Positions 52,743 to 61,913 of a stretch of DNA of 64,000 nucleotides are shown piece after piece. The notes beneath the pieces are model-generated. The model saw nothing but the letters and a program-made list of their open reading frames with translations. It had not been told where the DNA came from and searched no databases. Numbering within the stretch: position 1 is the first letter of the stretch; each line of letters begins with the position of its first letter. The stretch comes from VXOZ01 sp965220045 (GTDB lineage Bacteria > Chloroflexota > UBA11872 > VXOZ01). The stretch lies in NCBI GenBank assembly GCA_965220045.1, contig OZ244803.1, positions 2,542,001 through 2,606,000 of the forward strand. The letters are read 5' to 3'. A program made the position numbers and the translations under genes.

Positions 52743-53684
52743 ATGCTTTACCGCACCTTGGGACGCACCGGTCTGCGCGTTTCGTTGTTGAGCATGGGTA
52801 CTGGCGGCCCAAGCAATTTCGGACAAAGCACCGGTGTGCCTGAGGCCGACATTCACCGCCTCGTGCGGCGGGCGCTCGACGTAGGGGTCAACCTCTTCGA
52901 CACCGCCGCAGGGTATCGCGACAGTGAAGCAATCCTCGGCCGGGCCCTGCAAGGCGTGCCGCGGGACCGCTACTACCTGGCAACGAAATTCACCCCCGAG
53001 AAGGATGGAGAGGTCGTCACGCCGGACGACGTCATCGCGTCGGTAGACCGCAGCCTCACGCGCTTGCGTACGGACTCGGTGGAGATTCTGCAGTTTCACG
53101 GAGTGCGGCCCAATCTCTATGGTGCCGTGATGGAACAACTGCTCCCAACGGTGCTGAAACTGCGGGACCAGGGCAAGTGCCGCTGGATCGGCATCACCGA
53201 GCAGTACGGCGAAGATGGAGCCCACGAGACGCTGCAGATGGCGCTGCGGGACGACCACTTCGCTACCGCCATGGTGGGGTACAACATGCTGAATCAGAGC
53301 GCCGACCGCCTCGTTTACCCGCAGTGTCTGGAGCACAACGTTGGGGTCTTCATCATGTTTGCCGTGCGGCGCGTGCTCGCCGTGGGGGAACGCTTGGAAG
53401 AGACAGTTGCCGACCTCAAGCAGCGCGGCCTCGTCGCGGCAGACGCGCTGCCCGAAAAGGGCCCATTGGACTGGTTAATTCACGGCAACGTGGACTCCGT
53501 ACCGAGCGCTGCCTACAAGTTTACCGCCATGCATCCCGCTGTGAGCACCGTGCTGAGCGGCACCGCCAATCCGGAACACTTCGAAAGCAATCTGCGCGCC
53601 CTCGATGATCCCACGCTGCCGGAAGCGGACCGCAAACGTCTCCACGACCTCTTTGGACAAGTGACCGACCCCATAGGCAACTAG
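52743..53684 (+). CDS. Aldo/keto reductase
   Basis: A 313-residue NAD(P)H-dependent oxidoreductase with the complete catalytic tetrad: Asp53 and Tyr58 in LFDTAAGYRDSE, Lys82 in LATKF and His119 in LQFHGV. The start RTLGRTGLRVSLLSMGTG is typical. The usual C-terminal NADP-binding segment is present in altered form (HPAVSTVLSGTANPEHFESNL). The substrate is unknown. A strong GAGGAG site precedes the ATG. Confidence 0.93.
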   Translation: MLYRTLGRTGLRVSLLSMGTGGPSNFGQSTGVPEADIHRLVRRALDVGVNLFDTAAGYRDSEAILGRALQGVPRDRYYLATKFTPEKDGEVVTPDDVIASVDRSLTRLRTDSVEILQFHGVRPNLYGAVMEQLLPTVLKLRDQGKCRWIGITEQYGEDGAHETLQMALRDDHFATAMVGYNMLNQSADRLVYPQCLEHNVGVFIMFAVRRVLAVGERLEETVADLKQRGLVAADALPEKGPLDWLIHGNVDSVPSAAYKFTAMHPAVSTVLSGTANPEHFESNLRALDDPTLPEADRKRLHDLFGQVTDPIGN

Positions 53685-53715
53685 CCTTTATTGGCGCCAT
53701 TGCGGGCGGCGCGGC

Positions 53716-54609
53716 CTAGTCCCAGCGGCCAAAATGAGGGAGGGGTCGCGTGAGAGCCAGCAGCGGACGAGCAAGTATCGGAGCGGTCGCCGGCGAGTCT
53801 CCTGCCTGCCTGCCACCATCTTTCTCTCCACTAGAGTCCTTGTAGAGAACGTAGACTGCCGGAATGAGCAATGGTCGGATGAGCTGGATGGCGGCCCAAA
53901 TGAGGTCCGGCAGTGCGATGAAGAGCATGGCCCGGAGAGTGGCCGGCAGGACAACCAATAGCCCGCCGCCCACCAGAGCGAGCGGCAGGGCGATGGGCGC
54001 GCTGGCGAGCACCAACGTGCTCAAGCACACCCAGAAGGAACGGCCGCTTACCCGCCAGGATTCCACGGTAGCCAGTGTTCCCGGCACATCGCCGTGCACG
54101 GCAAAGAAGGGCGCCAGCATTGTGCGCGTGTGAATTGCCAGTCCAATCCCACCGGTCACCAGCCACCAACCGCCGTTTGCCAGGGGCTGCATGCCGTCTG
54201 ACAACGGGACAAGCGATTCCTGTCGTGCGTGAATCCATGTCAGCGCAGTAACCGGAATCCAGAAGATAAGGCTGGTATGGGCATTCGTCCACAGATAGCG
54301 AAACACCCAGTGCAACCCCAGCCGGGTCGCTTGGACGATGCTTAGCTCTCGGCCTTGCGCGTGGTATGCCACCATCACCATAACGACGAGCGTGCCGAGG
54401 ACGACGGTCAGTGAGCGCAAGAAATAGAGCAGCGCGTGCTGCCACGCATTGGGTTCGCGTATGAGCACGGTCAGTACCGCTACGAGCAACGCCGGTGAAA
54501 CGTAGAGCGCGGTAAGCCGCCCGTAAACGCCGGTGTGGGGTCGGATAATTGAGAGGCCGCTTGTGAAGTATTGGGCCGCTGGGCGCCACGCTGCGTAGAA
54601 GTGACCCAT
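53716..54609 (-). CDS. Integral membrane protein of unknown function (about 6 spans)
   Basis: A 297-residue protein with hydrophobic segments at roughly 35-55, 65-90, 105-125, 145-165, 190-220 and 225-260 and an arginine- and proline-rich cytoplasmic tail. The start MGHFYAAWRPAAQYFTSG and a central YLWTNAHTSLIFWIP recall DUF624-like or permease-related membrane proteins, but I cannot assign it firmly. ATG 54609 has GAGGAA nine bases upstream and is preferred to 54627. It lies 180 bases after the ABC membrane-domain gene in the same direction. Confidence 0.7.
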   Translation of the reverse strand: MGHFYAAWRPAAQYFTSGLSIIRPHTGVYGRLTALYVSPALLVAVLTVLIREPNAWQHALLYFLRSLTVVLGTLVVMVMVAYHAQGRELSIVQATRLGLHWVFRYLWTNAHTSLIFWIPVTALTWIHARQESLVPLSDGMQPLANGGWWLVTGGIGLAIHTRTMLAPFFAVHGDVPGTLATVESWRVSGRSFWVCLSTLVLASAPIALPLALVGGGLLVVLPATLRAMLFIALPDLIWAAIQLIRPLLIPAVYVLYKDSSGEKDGGRQAGDSPATAPILARPLLALTRPLPHFGRWD

Positions 54610-54789
54610 GCCGCGAATTCCTCGCATTGTTCGTACGAAAAACTCTCTTGAAAAGAGGTTAGCACAGGGCTAAAGGGCGCGCGTCTATGCACACCATCGG
54701 TAGTGTGCGGCGCATAGGAACTCCCGGAATTCCGGTTGACCCTTTGAGCGCACTAGAGGCTATCCATGGACGGGGCAAAGAATCTCGCA

Positions 54790-55650
54790 CTAGTCCGAGC
54801 CGGGATTCTGGTTTATGCGATGCATTATCTCCGATAGCCGCGACCAACTCTGCAGAGCAACCGGCAGTACCAATGCGGATTCCACAAACTCCCATGAGTA
54901 GCTGATGATGGAAAATATCCTGCCGACGGTGACTTCCATGTGCGTTGCCGCAAACCAGAGATTGAAGAGAATGAGGCCGAGCATCGCGGTGTAGATGGCG
55001 CCGTAGACGTAGGCCTCGGTGTCCGACAATCTGATCCCGACCCGCCGTATCTTGTTCAAGTGGGACAGAATGCCCTCGGGCCGCGCTGTCTCCAAAATGC
55101 GGACTTGCTGCTCCGTCTGCTGGTTGTACTCGGCGTTCAAGCGGTAGAACCGCCGGTGCGAGAGCGCGTAGAACACGATCATGAGCACGGTTGCCGCGCA
55201 GGTGGCTCCGAACAAGAACGGATGGAAGGCAAAGAGCACTATCAACGCGACGGCGAGCTGGATGACGGAAGCCAATACCGCCGGCGCCTCCTCTTCCAGA
55301 AACTTGACGAGTTCGCGGCTCATTTCCAGGCGGGCGTTAACTGTCGACACCGGCGCGGCTGCCGAGCGCTCCGTCAGCGCCTTGCCCAACTCCACGGCGA
55401 TGGTGCCGTAGACCCGCGTATCATAGAGACGGCGGCTGACGCTCACGACGATTAGAACAGCCAGGACTACAGAAAGTTGCAGCAGCGCGGTCATGTCAGC
55501 GGCGAGGAGGCCGTCGATGGCAAAGCCGATGAGCAGAGGGATCAGCGCTGTGAGCGCCGTCTCGCACAGCATGAGCAACCATGTCAGGCTAATCGGACGC
55601 GAGAAGGTCCTGAGCAATGCGGCGATCGTGAGCGGTTGGCCTTGCAGCAT
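54790..55650 (-). CDS. Stand-alone ABC transporter six-helix membrane domain
   Basis: A 286-residue protein consisting only of the transmembrane half of a type-I ABC exporter: PISLTWLLMLCETALTALIPLLIGFAIDGLL begins helix 1-2, and LVKFLEEEAPAVLASVIQLAVALIVLFAFHPFLFG and YGAIYTAMLGLILFNLWFAATHMEVTVG give later helices. No Walker motifs follow, so it matches the group of ABC six-transmembrane proteins without an ATPase domain. Whether it recruits an ATPase or acts alone is unknown. No ATPase gene is adjacent. Confidence 0.8.
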   Translation of the reverse strand: MLQGQPLTIAALLRTFSRPISLTWLLMLCETALTALIPLLIGFAIDGLLAADMTALLQLSVVLAVLIVVSVSRRLYDTRVYGTIAVELGKALTERSAAAPVSTVNARLEMSRELVKFLEEEAPAVLASVIQLAVALIVLFAFHPFLFGATCAATVLMIVFYALSHRRFYRLNAEYNQQTEQQVRILETARPEGILSHLNKIRRVGIRLSDTEAYVYGAIYTAMLGLILFNLWFAATHMEVTVGRIFSIISYSWEFVESALVLPVALQSWSRLSEIMHRINQNPGSD

Positions 55651-55932
55651 GCGGTCTCTCTTCCCGTCTTGTTTTCGCTAGGCGGTCATTCAGGCCCCAT
55701 CCTGAGGCAATTGAGGCTAGCGCCTCAACCTCGGGTCGCTATTGCCCTGCTTTATTGTAAATCCGTCGAAATCAGAACGCCCGATTGCGCCTGGGGCTTG
55801 GCGGTCGTTGGCCGGCGGAACGGCTGTGGTATCGTGAAGCCGGTGCTGCTCGCAGGCCCCATTGAATTGGATGGCCGCATCGCAGTCCCGCAAGAATGCC
55901 CCCCTTCAGAATCCAGGTGTGTTGCACGATCA

Positions 55933-57210
55933 ATGACAACGTCCACAGAGAACATCGACCTTGATAGACAGCCATCGATGCCGGCGGGTCAGCCGCGCAT
56001 GCGCCCCTGCGTGGTGGTGCACTATCACGAGGTGGGTCTGAAAGGCCGCAATCGTCCGTTCTTTCTCAGCACGCTTGAGCAGAATCTGCGGCGGGCCACG
56101 ACCGGGCTGGGTGTGAAAGAGATTGAGCGCGCCAGTGGGCGCACCCTCCTATGGCTGGAGCCCGATGCGCCCTGGGAGCCCTTGAAGGAAAGCATCGCCC
56201 GTGTCTTCGGCGTCGTCAACTTCGCCAGGGCGTATGCAGTGCAGCCGGAGCTTGCAACGCTGGTGCGGGGCGTATTGGCGCGGCTGCCGGAAGCGGGAGA
56301 GTTCGCAACCTTTGCCGTGCGCGCGCGGCGCGCGTTCAAGGATCTGCCACTCTCGTCCCGGGAGATCGCGGTCAAGCTGGGCGCAGCCGTACAAGCCGCC
56401 AGCGGAACAGGCGTGAACCTGAGCGCGCCGGACATGACGATTTACGTCGAGGTGCTGCCGCAGTTTGCGCTGTTCTTCTTCAATAAGGAGCGCGGCCCCG
56501 GCGGACTGCCGGTGGGCTGCAGCGCGCCGGTCACCGTGCTGCTCTCCGGCGGGATTGACTCGCCGGTTGCCGCGTGCCGCCTGCTGAAGCGCGGCTCCCA
56601 CGCCGTCCTCGTGCACTTTCACTCGTTCCCGTTTCTCAACAGCGCCTCCCAGGAAAAAGCCCGGGAGTTGACCGCAATTATCGATGGATTCCAGGGCGAT
56701 ACCATGCTCTATCTGGTGCCTCTGGGCGAGATCCAGCGCCGCATTGTGGTGGCCTGTCCGGCTCCCTACCGGGTAGTGCTCTACCGCCGCTTCATGGTGC
56801 GCATCGCGGAAGCGCTGGGCAAACGGCATGGCGCGCAAGCGCTGGTCACCGGAGACAGCCTGGGCCAGGTAGCCTCACAGACCCTTGAAAACCTTACCGC
56901 CGTCGAGGACGCCGCCACGCAGCTTGTCCTGCGTCCGCTCGTCGGCATGGACAAGCAGGAGATCGCCGACGAAGCCGAACGGATCGGCACGTACGCCATT
57001 TCTATCCAGCCCGACCAGGATTGCTGCGCGCTGTTTGTGCCCTCCAATCCCTCGATCCACACCGACCTCAAAGGGATTCGCGACGCCGAAGCGGTCTTAG
57101 ACGTGGAGTCACTCGTAGGGCAGGGAATCGCCGAAGCGGAGGTGGTGGAGTACCGGCAGGGAGACACCCAGTCTGCCGCCGTGCGGAAGAAGAGTACACT
57201 GTCCGTGTAG
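55933..57210 (+). CDS. thiI: tRNA 4-thiouridine synthase / thiamine thiazole sulfurtransferase ThiI
   Basis: A 425-residue ThiI. An N-terminal ferredoxin-like and THUMP region (VVVHYHEVGLKGRNRPFFLSTLEQNL) binds tRNA; the PP-loop ATP pyrophosphatase motif is LLSGGIDSPVAACRLLKRG (SGGIDS at 205-210); the conserved catalytic Cys region is DQDCCALFVPSNPS. The enzyme adenylates U8 of tRNA for sulfur insertion. The C-terminal rhodanese domain of the E. coli protein is absent, as in many bacteria. Starts at 55933, 55978 and 55999 are all possible; 55999 matches the family N-terminus best, and none has a clear ribosome site. Confidence 0.9.
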   Translation: MTTSTENIDLDRQPSMPAGQPRMRPCVVVHYHEVGLKGRNRPFFLSTLEQNLRRATTGLGVKEIERASGRTLLWLEPDAPWEPLKESIARVFGVVNFARAYAVQPELATLVRGVLARLPEAGEFATFAVRARRAFKDLPLSSREIAVKLGAAVQAASGTGVNLSAPDMTIYVEVLPQFALFFFNKERGPGGLPVGCSAPVTVLLSGGIDSPVAACRLLKRGSHAVLVHFHSFPFLNSASQEKARELTAIIDGFQGDTMLYLVPLGEIQRRIVVACPAPYRVVLYRRFMVRIAEALGKRHGAQALVTGDSLGQVASQTLENLTAVEDAATQLVLRPLVGMDKQEIADEAERIGTYAISIQPDQDCCALFVPSNPSIHTDLKGIRDAEAVLDVESLVGQGIAEAEVVEYRQGDTQSAAVRKKSTLSV

Positions 57211-57242
57211 AGGAGAGAGTATGCAGCGGTCAGGTTTAGCCA

Positions 57243-57476
57243 ATGAAAATCAGCTATGACCCCGAGGCAGACGCGCTCTACATCCGCCTCATCGAGGGCA
57301 GGCAGGAGTGCCGCACGCTGCGACTGAATGAAGATGTCGCCCTTGACATCGGCCCTGGAGAGGTGCTTGTCGGCATTGAGATTCTCGCTGCGTCGCACGT
57401 GCTGGGAGATGGTGAGGCGCCGGCTGTGGAACTGGTAGGCGTGCTGGCGGCCGCCAGCGTGGCCGTCGAGCGCTAA
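57243..57476 (+). CDS. DUF2283 family protein
   Basis: A 77-residue protein matching the DUF2283 pattern: MKISYDPEADALYIRL at the start, then LNEDVALDIGPGEVLVGIEILAASHVLG. The family is a small beta-rich domain, often found near toxin-antitoxin or housekeeping genes, with no known activity. Its last codons lie inside the first copy of an 89-bp-offset duplication. Confidence 0.88.
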   Translation: MKISYDPEADALYIRLIEGRQECRTLRLNEDVALDIGPGEVLVGIEILAASHVLGDGEAPAVELVGVLAAASVAVER

Positions 57477-57633
57477 CAGCGCGTTACGTTTGTTCGATGG
57501 GAGAGTCGCCGGTAGCGTAGGTTTGTAACTTGCGCGGTCTTGCCGGGGCGGCCGCCGAGCGCTAACAGTGCGCTACGTTTGTTTGATGGGAGAGCGCCGG
57601 TAGCGTAGGTTTGCAACCTGCGCGGTCTTGCCG
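57461..57633 (+). repeat. Tandem duplication (89-bp offset) containing two R3-like units
   Basis: CGAGCGCTAACAG at 57467 recurs at 57556, and the following ACGTTTGTTYGATGGGAGAG, GCCGGTAGCGTAGGTTTG and CAACCTGCGCGGTCTTGCC portions also recur. Copy one covers the end and stop codon of the DUF2283 gene. Each copy carries an R3-like half-palindrome (57510-57535 and 57597-57623). Confidence 0.8.
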
Positions 57634-57733
57634 TGCTGCCTGGCAGCGTCCTACGCGCAACCAACCATAATTGCAGTAATGTTCAACCACGAGTAGCCGG
57701 CCTTTCGTACCCGCCAGGCGGATACGACACACC

Positions 57734-58429
57734 CTAGCCTCGGGTATTCGTCTCCATGCTCTCAATCATAGGCAGCAGGCGCTCGTAAAGTTCCGCCGTG
57801 GCACGGGCGTCCCTGAGACAATAGCTGGCGATGTCGTCAAACCTGCCATCGGCAAACGCCTTGGGAACTGAGCTGCCGGTGAGGCCCTCCTTAGGGTCGT
57901 CGATGCCGAATTGGTGGCACCAGAACTGAAAGCTGTACGGCGCGATGGCGCGGTGGAAGCTCAGCACTTCCATCAAATCGCAATGCTGCTGGAAGCTATA
58001 GCGATAGGGCATGAGATTGCGGGTGGAGCGGACACCGTTGACCGCGGAGCGCAGCATGAGAATGGGGCAGTCGAAGCCACGTCCGTTGTAGGTGACAATC
58101 GTGCCAAACTGCGGAACGAGCTGCCAGAACTGCTCGAGAATCTCCCCCTCGCTGCCTTGGAACACCCGCGCGCCGTCGTGAATTTCATGCCAATCCCGCC
58201 CGCCGGCAGGGTTATTCACGAGCACGCCGCCGCTCTGCTCGCCGGGCCGCCACATGCCGATGGCGACGATTTTCGCGGCGCCCGGATAGAGCGCCAACTG
58301 GCCCGGAAAAGCCTTTAGCTCTTCTTCATCCCTTGCCCGGCCTTTCAGGTACTCCTGAATCGCCGGCACGAAGCCGTCCCACTCCTGATGCGTCGTTTCG
58401 ATGTCGATGGCTAACGGCTGTGAAGCCAT
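57734..58429 (-). CDS. PolB-like 3'-5' exonuclease (ribonuclease H fold)
   Basis: A 231-residue predicted nuclease of the PF10108-like group. The DEDDy-type metal ligands are visible: Asp9 and Glu11 in AIDIETTHQEWDG, an Asp in VTYNGRGFDCPILMLR, and a C-terminal YCLRDARATAELYERL. SFQQHCDLMEVLSFH and FQFWCHQFGIDDPKEG are also typical of the family. It probably trims DNA or RNA 3' ends in repair or in an accessory role. It lacks a polymerase domain. The flanking regions carry R3 and R5 repeats. Confidence 0.87.
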   Translation of the reverse strand: MASQPLAIDIETTHQEWDGFVPAIQEYLKGRARDEEELKAFPGQLALYPGAAKIVAIGMWRPGEQSGGVLVNNPAGGRDWHEIHDGARVFQGSEGEILEQFWQLVPQFGTIVTYNGRGFDCPILMLRSAVNGVRSTRNLMPYRYSFQQHCDLMEVLSFHRAIAPYSFQFWCHQFGIDDPKEGLTGSSVPKAFADGRFDDIASYCLRDARATAELYERLLPMIESMETNTRG

Positions 58430-58606
58430 AGTGATTATGCTCCTTGGCGTAAAATCCTTCGGCGCGGGCGCCTCAGGGGTTAGCTACGCAGTTCGGCGCT
58501 TGGCATAGTAGCGCAAGCGGCACGGTCCTCGCTACCGCCACAGACTAGATGGTCTGGCAAGACTCACTCTGCTGATGCCGCGATGCCAAGAGTGGCGTTC
58601 CCCACT

Positions 58607-58702
58607 GTCATTTCAAGCGCAGCGAGAAATCTAGGGTGCTCCACCCGCTACCTCACAACATTAGAAGTGGCATTCTAGATTCCTCACTGCGTTCGGAATG
58701 AC
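58607..58702. repeat. R5 inverted repeat, copy 1
   Basis: The unit begins GTCATTTCAAGCGCAGCGAG and ends CTGCGTTCGGAATGAC, its imperfect reverse complement; AAATCTAG and CTAGATT lie just inside. The stretch 58430-58991 contains no gene that I can support apart from these repeats. Confidence 0.78.
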
Positions 58703-58767
58703 ACGGTTTGGGCGTCCTGCACGTAGGTCTGTCAACTGGTCCACGCAACGCACCCACCAGTCTAACT

Positions 58768-58863
58768 GTCATTTCGAGCGCAGCGAGAAATCTAGAATCC
58801 TCCACCCGCTACCTCACGGCTTCTTAGGAGCCATCCTAGACTCCTCACTGCGTTCGGAGTGAC
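58768..58863. repeat. R5 inverted repeat, copy 2
   Basis: A second unit of the same length, 161 bases downstream of the first, with the same arms (GTCATTTCGAGCGCAGCGAG and CTGCGTTCGGAGTGAC) and the same internal CCACCCGCTACCTCAC. Confidence 0.78.
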
Positions 58864-58991
58864 ATGCTCAAGACTTCCCGGTGGCAGCTCTTTTTCAGAC
58901 TATCGAGAAGACAAGACGCTTCGGCATGCGCCGCACCACACAAGCGCGCCAGTTCGCGTAACGCGATCCCAATAGAACCGCCGCATGCTTC

Positions 58992-60290
58992 CTAGGCAGA
59001 CGCGGCCTCGGCGTGCTTCTCGCGTTCCCAAGCGCGGAGCTCATCTTGACTGTTTGCCAGCTTGTGCAGGACGTCGAGGATGCGGTCCATGTCGCTTCGC
59101 GGCCCCAGGAACGTCGCGTGGGGCAGGCACAGCGCCTCCTCCGCGTAGATGCGTTCCGTTTCCGGCAGGTATACCGCGCGATAGTCGATCTCCTTGCCGT
59201 AGAACGAACACGTGAAGGGGTGCCCGGTGCGGCCGAAATTCATCTCTTGAAAGATTGGATTCCGATACACCGGCTGGGTGTGGCCGGTATGCACACGCAG
59301 CCCTTCGGCGTTCAGGGCCGCCATGACCGTATCGCGCGTAATGTCGGCGAACTGCGCGCCATGGTACTTGAAGTGCCAGAAGTAGAACCCCCAGCGGGTC
59401 ACGCGGGGATCGCGGTAGATGGGCGCGAAACCATCGATCTGCGCCAGTTGCTCAGATAGGTACTTCACGTTGCCCTCGCGGGTAGCCGTCTGCGCCTCCA
59501 GACGGGCAAGTTGCGCGTTGCCAATGGCACCCTGCCACTCGGTCATGCGCAGATTCGTGGACGGGATGTGGTGCTCGTAGAAGGGGCGTCCCGGATAGCG
59601 TCCGATATTGTGGAACGACGAGGCATGCTGCGCCACCGCCTCTTTGTTGGTCAGCACCATGCCGCCTTCGCCGGTGGTGAGCGTCTTGCCCATCTGAAAG
59701 CTGAACCCGCCACAGTCGCCGATGGCGCCGGTGCCGACGCCCTTCCACTGGGAGCCGTGAGAGTGCGCGCAGTCAGAGACGATGGCGATATCGTGACTGT
59801 TGGCGATGGCTTGCAGCGCGTCCATATCGCACGGCATGCCGCCATAGTCCACGGGCATGACGGCCCGCGTCTTTGGCGTAATGGCGGCCTCAACGGCCTG
59901 CGGATCGATTGTGTAATTGCGCGGGTCGCAGTCTACAAAGATGGGAATGGCGTTGGCTTGCAGCACGGCGGAGGCGGTCGCCACAAAAGTAACGGCGGGA
60001 ATGATGACTTCATCTCCCGCCTCTACACCAACGGCGCGCAATGCGGCTTCCAACGCCACCGTGCCATTCGCGACTGCGATGCCGTACGTGGCGTCTTGGA
60101 AGGCGGCAAAGTCGCGCTCGAACCGTCCCACCTGGGAGTCGTCCTGATCCTTGTAGCCGCCCCGCCACCAGATGCCGCTCTCCAAGACGCCTTGCAGCAA
60201 CTCCTGTTCTTCCCCGCCAAAGACCGGCCACGAGACACCCAGCGGTGATTCAATCGCGGGGGATCCCCCGGTAAGGGCTAGATTTCCCAT
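58992..60290 (-). CDS. DegT/DnrJ/EryC1/StrS-family PLP aminotransferase
   Basis: A 432-residue sugar-aminotransferase-type enzyme. Asp173 in IVSDCAHSHGS contacts the pyridine ring, and the Schiff-base Lys is Lys202 in GFSFQMGKTLTTGEGGMVLTN, the family signature. The N-terminal part WPVFGGEEQELLQGVLESGIWWRG is typical. The family transfers an amino group to keto-sugars for nucleotide-sugar or aminoglycoside-type synthesis, or acts as AHBA or scyllo-inosose aminotransferase. No nucleotide-sugar genes are adjacent, so the substrate is unknown. A MITE-like element lies behind the start. Confidence 0.92.
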   Translation of the reverse strand: MGNLALTGGSPAIESPLGVSWPVFGGEEQELLQGVLESGIWWRGGYKDQDDSQVGRFERDFAAFQDATYGIAVANGTVALEAALRAVGVEAGDEVIIPAVTFVATASAVLQANAIPIFVDCDPRNYTIDPQAVEAAITPKTRAVMPVDYGGMPCDMDALQAIANSHDIAIVSDCAHSHGSQWKGVGTGAIGDCGGFSFQMGKTLTTGEGGMVLTNKEAVAQHASSFHNIGRYPGRPFYEHHIPSTNLRMTEWQGAIGNAQLARLEAQTATREGNVKYLSEQLAQIDGFAPIYRDPRVTRWGFYFWHFKYHGAQFADITRDTVMAALNAEGLRVHTGHTQPVYRNPIFQEMNFGRTGHPFTCSFYGKEIDYRAVYLPETERIYAEEALCLPHATFLGPRSDMDRILDVLHKLANSQDELRAWEREKHAEAASA

Positions 60291-60343
60291 TCAGGTATGC
60301 TCCTTGATCGCGAGGCACTCATGCAATTGAGACGTCGGATTCC

Positions 60344-60371
60344 GTCACTCCCGCGAAAGCGGGAGTCCATC
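60344..60371. repeat. R4 hairpin repeat, copy 2
   Basis: GTCACTCCCGCGAAAGCGGG followed by AGTCCATC; the stem ACTCCCGC/GCGGGAGT is intact with compensatory changes relative to the copy at 26662-26690. Confidence 0.8.
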
Positions 60372-60423
60372 TTCGTCGCGCCCACTCCGGATTTCCGCAT
60401 TGACAATGGTGGCGCGGAACAGG

Positions 60424-60552
60424 CTTTGCGTAACCCTGCCAATTGGTAGACATTGGGCTGGAAAGGTGCCTCACTTCCAGGATTCACCCTCACCCTAACC
60501 CTCTCCCTCGAGGGAGAGGGGACTGCCTCGCTGCCACGAGGGTTACGCAAAG
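60424..60552. mobile_element. MITE-like element with R2 palindrome
   Basis: CTTTGCGTAACCCT (60424-60437) and AGGGTTACGCAAAG (60539-60552) are perfect 14-bp inverted ends of a 129-base segment. A perfect R2 palindrome (60499-60520) lies inside. No coding capacity. Same architecture as 19695-19918. The remainder of 60291-60632 holds only the R4 copy. Confidence 0.6.
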
Positions 60553-60632
60553 GTCTCCTCGGGGAGAGGGAGTTTGTCTTGTGCCTGCACAGGCCACCCA
60601 AGGGCCCTGGTGCAAGGAGAGTGTGCGGAGCC

Positions 60633-61913
60633 TCAGACCGCCACCGGCTCACGCAAACCGGCCAGCAAATCGATGGCGGCTTGCCGGATCAACGGCTCGC
60701 TGGAAGGCGCGATGGCCGCGAGATTGGGCTCCATGCCGCCTTGGTCGAAGGCCTCAGGCGTGGGCACGTAGGCGACTTCCCGCGTTGGGCGGCTGATGAC
60801 GACGGTATGCCGGAAGGGCGAGGCCCCCTTGATGGCCAGCGCTGTGTCATGGAACAATTCGCCCGGCATGTGCACGAGCGCCGTGTCGCCCAGCGTGACC
60901 ACCTTGATCGGATATCGGATTGAGGGGTTCTGCTCGTACCACTCGTAGAGGAAAGCGGTGGTAGCGATTGTGCATGGCCTTGAAGTTGAAGCGCATCTCT
61001 TCCGGCTCTTCCGGTATCCTGCGCGCCGGAATCTCGACTTCGTGCACGTGCGTGCCCATGGCCGGCGTGCTGTCAGGCTGGATTTGCTCAAAGACATAGA
61101 GCGCTTGCGCGCCCACAGAGCGGCCCACGCGGCGGGCCGCCAAGCCATCCCGCTCAATCGGCACCACGTCGCCCAATCCGCCTTGGGCAAAGACAACGGG
61201 CAGTCCCGCAACCTCGCCGAATACATCCGCCACATAGCGAGGGATAGTCGGCGGAGATGCCGCCGTACTTGTCCGTTGAGCAGAGCGCATGGCAACCAAA
61301 GTTGATGAACGCGCCAATGGCCTCGCCGTCCAACGTAGTCAAAGCGGAGCACGCTCACCTCGTCGTCTTTCCCCTGCTCGACCCATTCCGGTTCCGGCGG
61401 CGATTCCTGGCGGTTGAAGACCATGTGCACCGTGCCGTCTGGCTTGATAAACCGGCGGTTGTAGCACACATCCGGCGCGTGCCCCCCGCGCGAGGCCATC
61501 CGCACTGGCACGAGCATTTCAAAAGCTTCCTGAATGCCCTCGGCGATACGCGAGCAGATCTCGTCCTCGTAATTCTCGATGATGAGGTCTTGGGCGAAGA
61601 TCATGATGTACGCGCCATAGTTGGAGATGGGCGTGGAGCCGATGTGCGACGGGCAGAAGAGCGTGGGGAACGGCGCAATGCCGCGATCTTGCAAGGCTGC
61701 GGCAACTTTCGCGTCAAAACCGATGCCAAGTTCAAAACTGTCTACCGCCACGATTGCGGCGGTGTTGGCGCCATCCTGCAGCAGCAGAATCCGCGCTCTG
61801 AGGGGATCGTAAACCGGATAGCTGCGCTCTTTGCCGTTGCCGTTGGCGCTTCCTCGATTCTGGTCTGGAGTGATGTCTACCGCCGTAAAGGCAGCGTGCA
61901 AGCCTTCTTTCAC
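60633..61913 (-). pseudogene. Neutral ceramidase-like / alkaline hydrolase family protein, three frameshifts
   Basis: The translation is readable in three frames in turn. GTG 61913 (after GGAGAGGAGAG) opens VKEGLHAAFTAVDITPDQN, then HIGSTPISNYGAYIM, as in neutral/alkaline non-lysosomal ceramidase-like proteins. Near 61335 the frame changes to LDGEAIGAFINFGCHALCST; near 61242 to RYVADVFGEVAGLPVVFAQG; near 60958 it returns to FLYEWYEQNPSIRYPIKVVT and runs to the stop at 60633. All blocks are family-like, so the breaks are recent or are assembly errors. Relatives hydrolyse N-acyl bonds of lipids. No signal peptide is seen. Confidence 0.75.
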
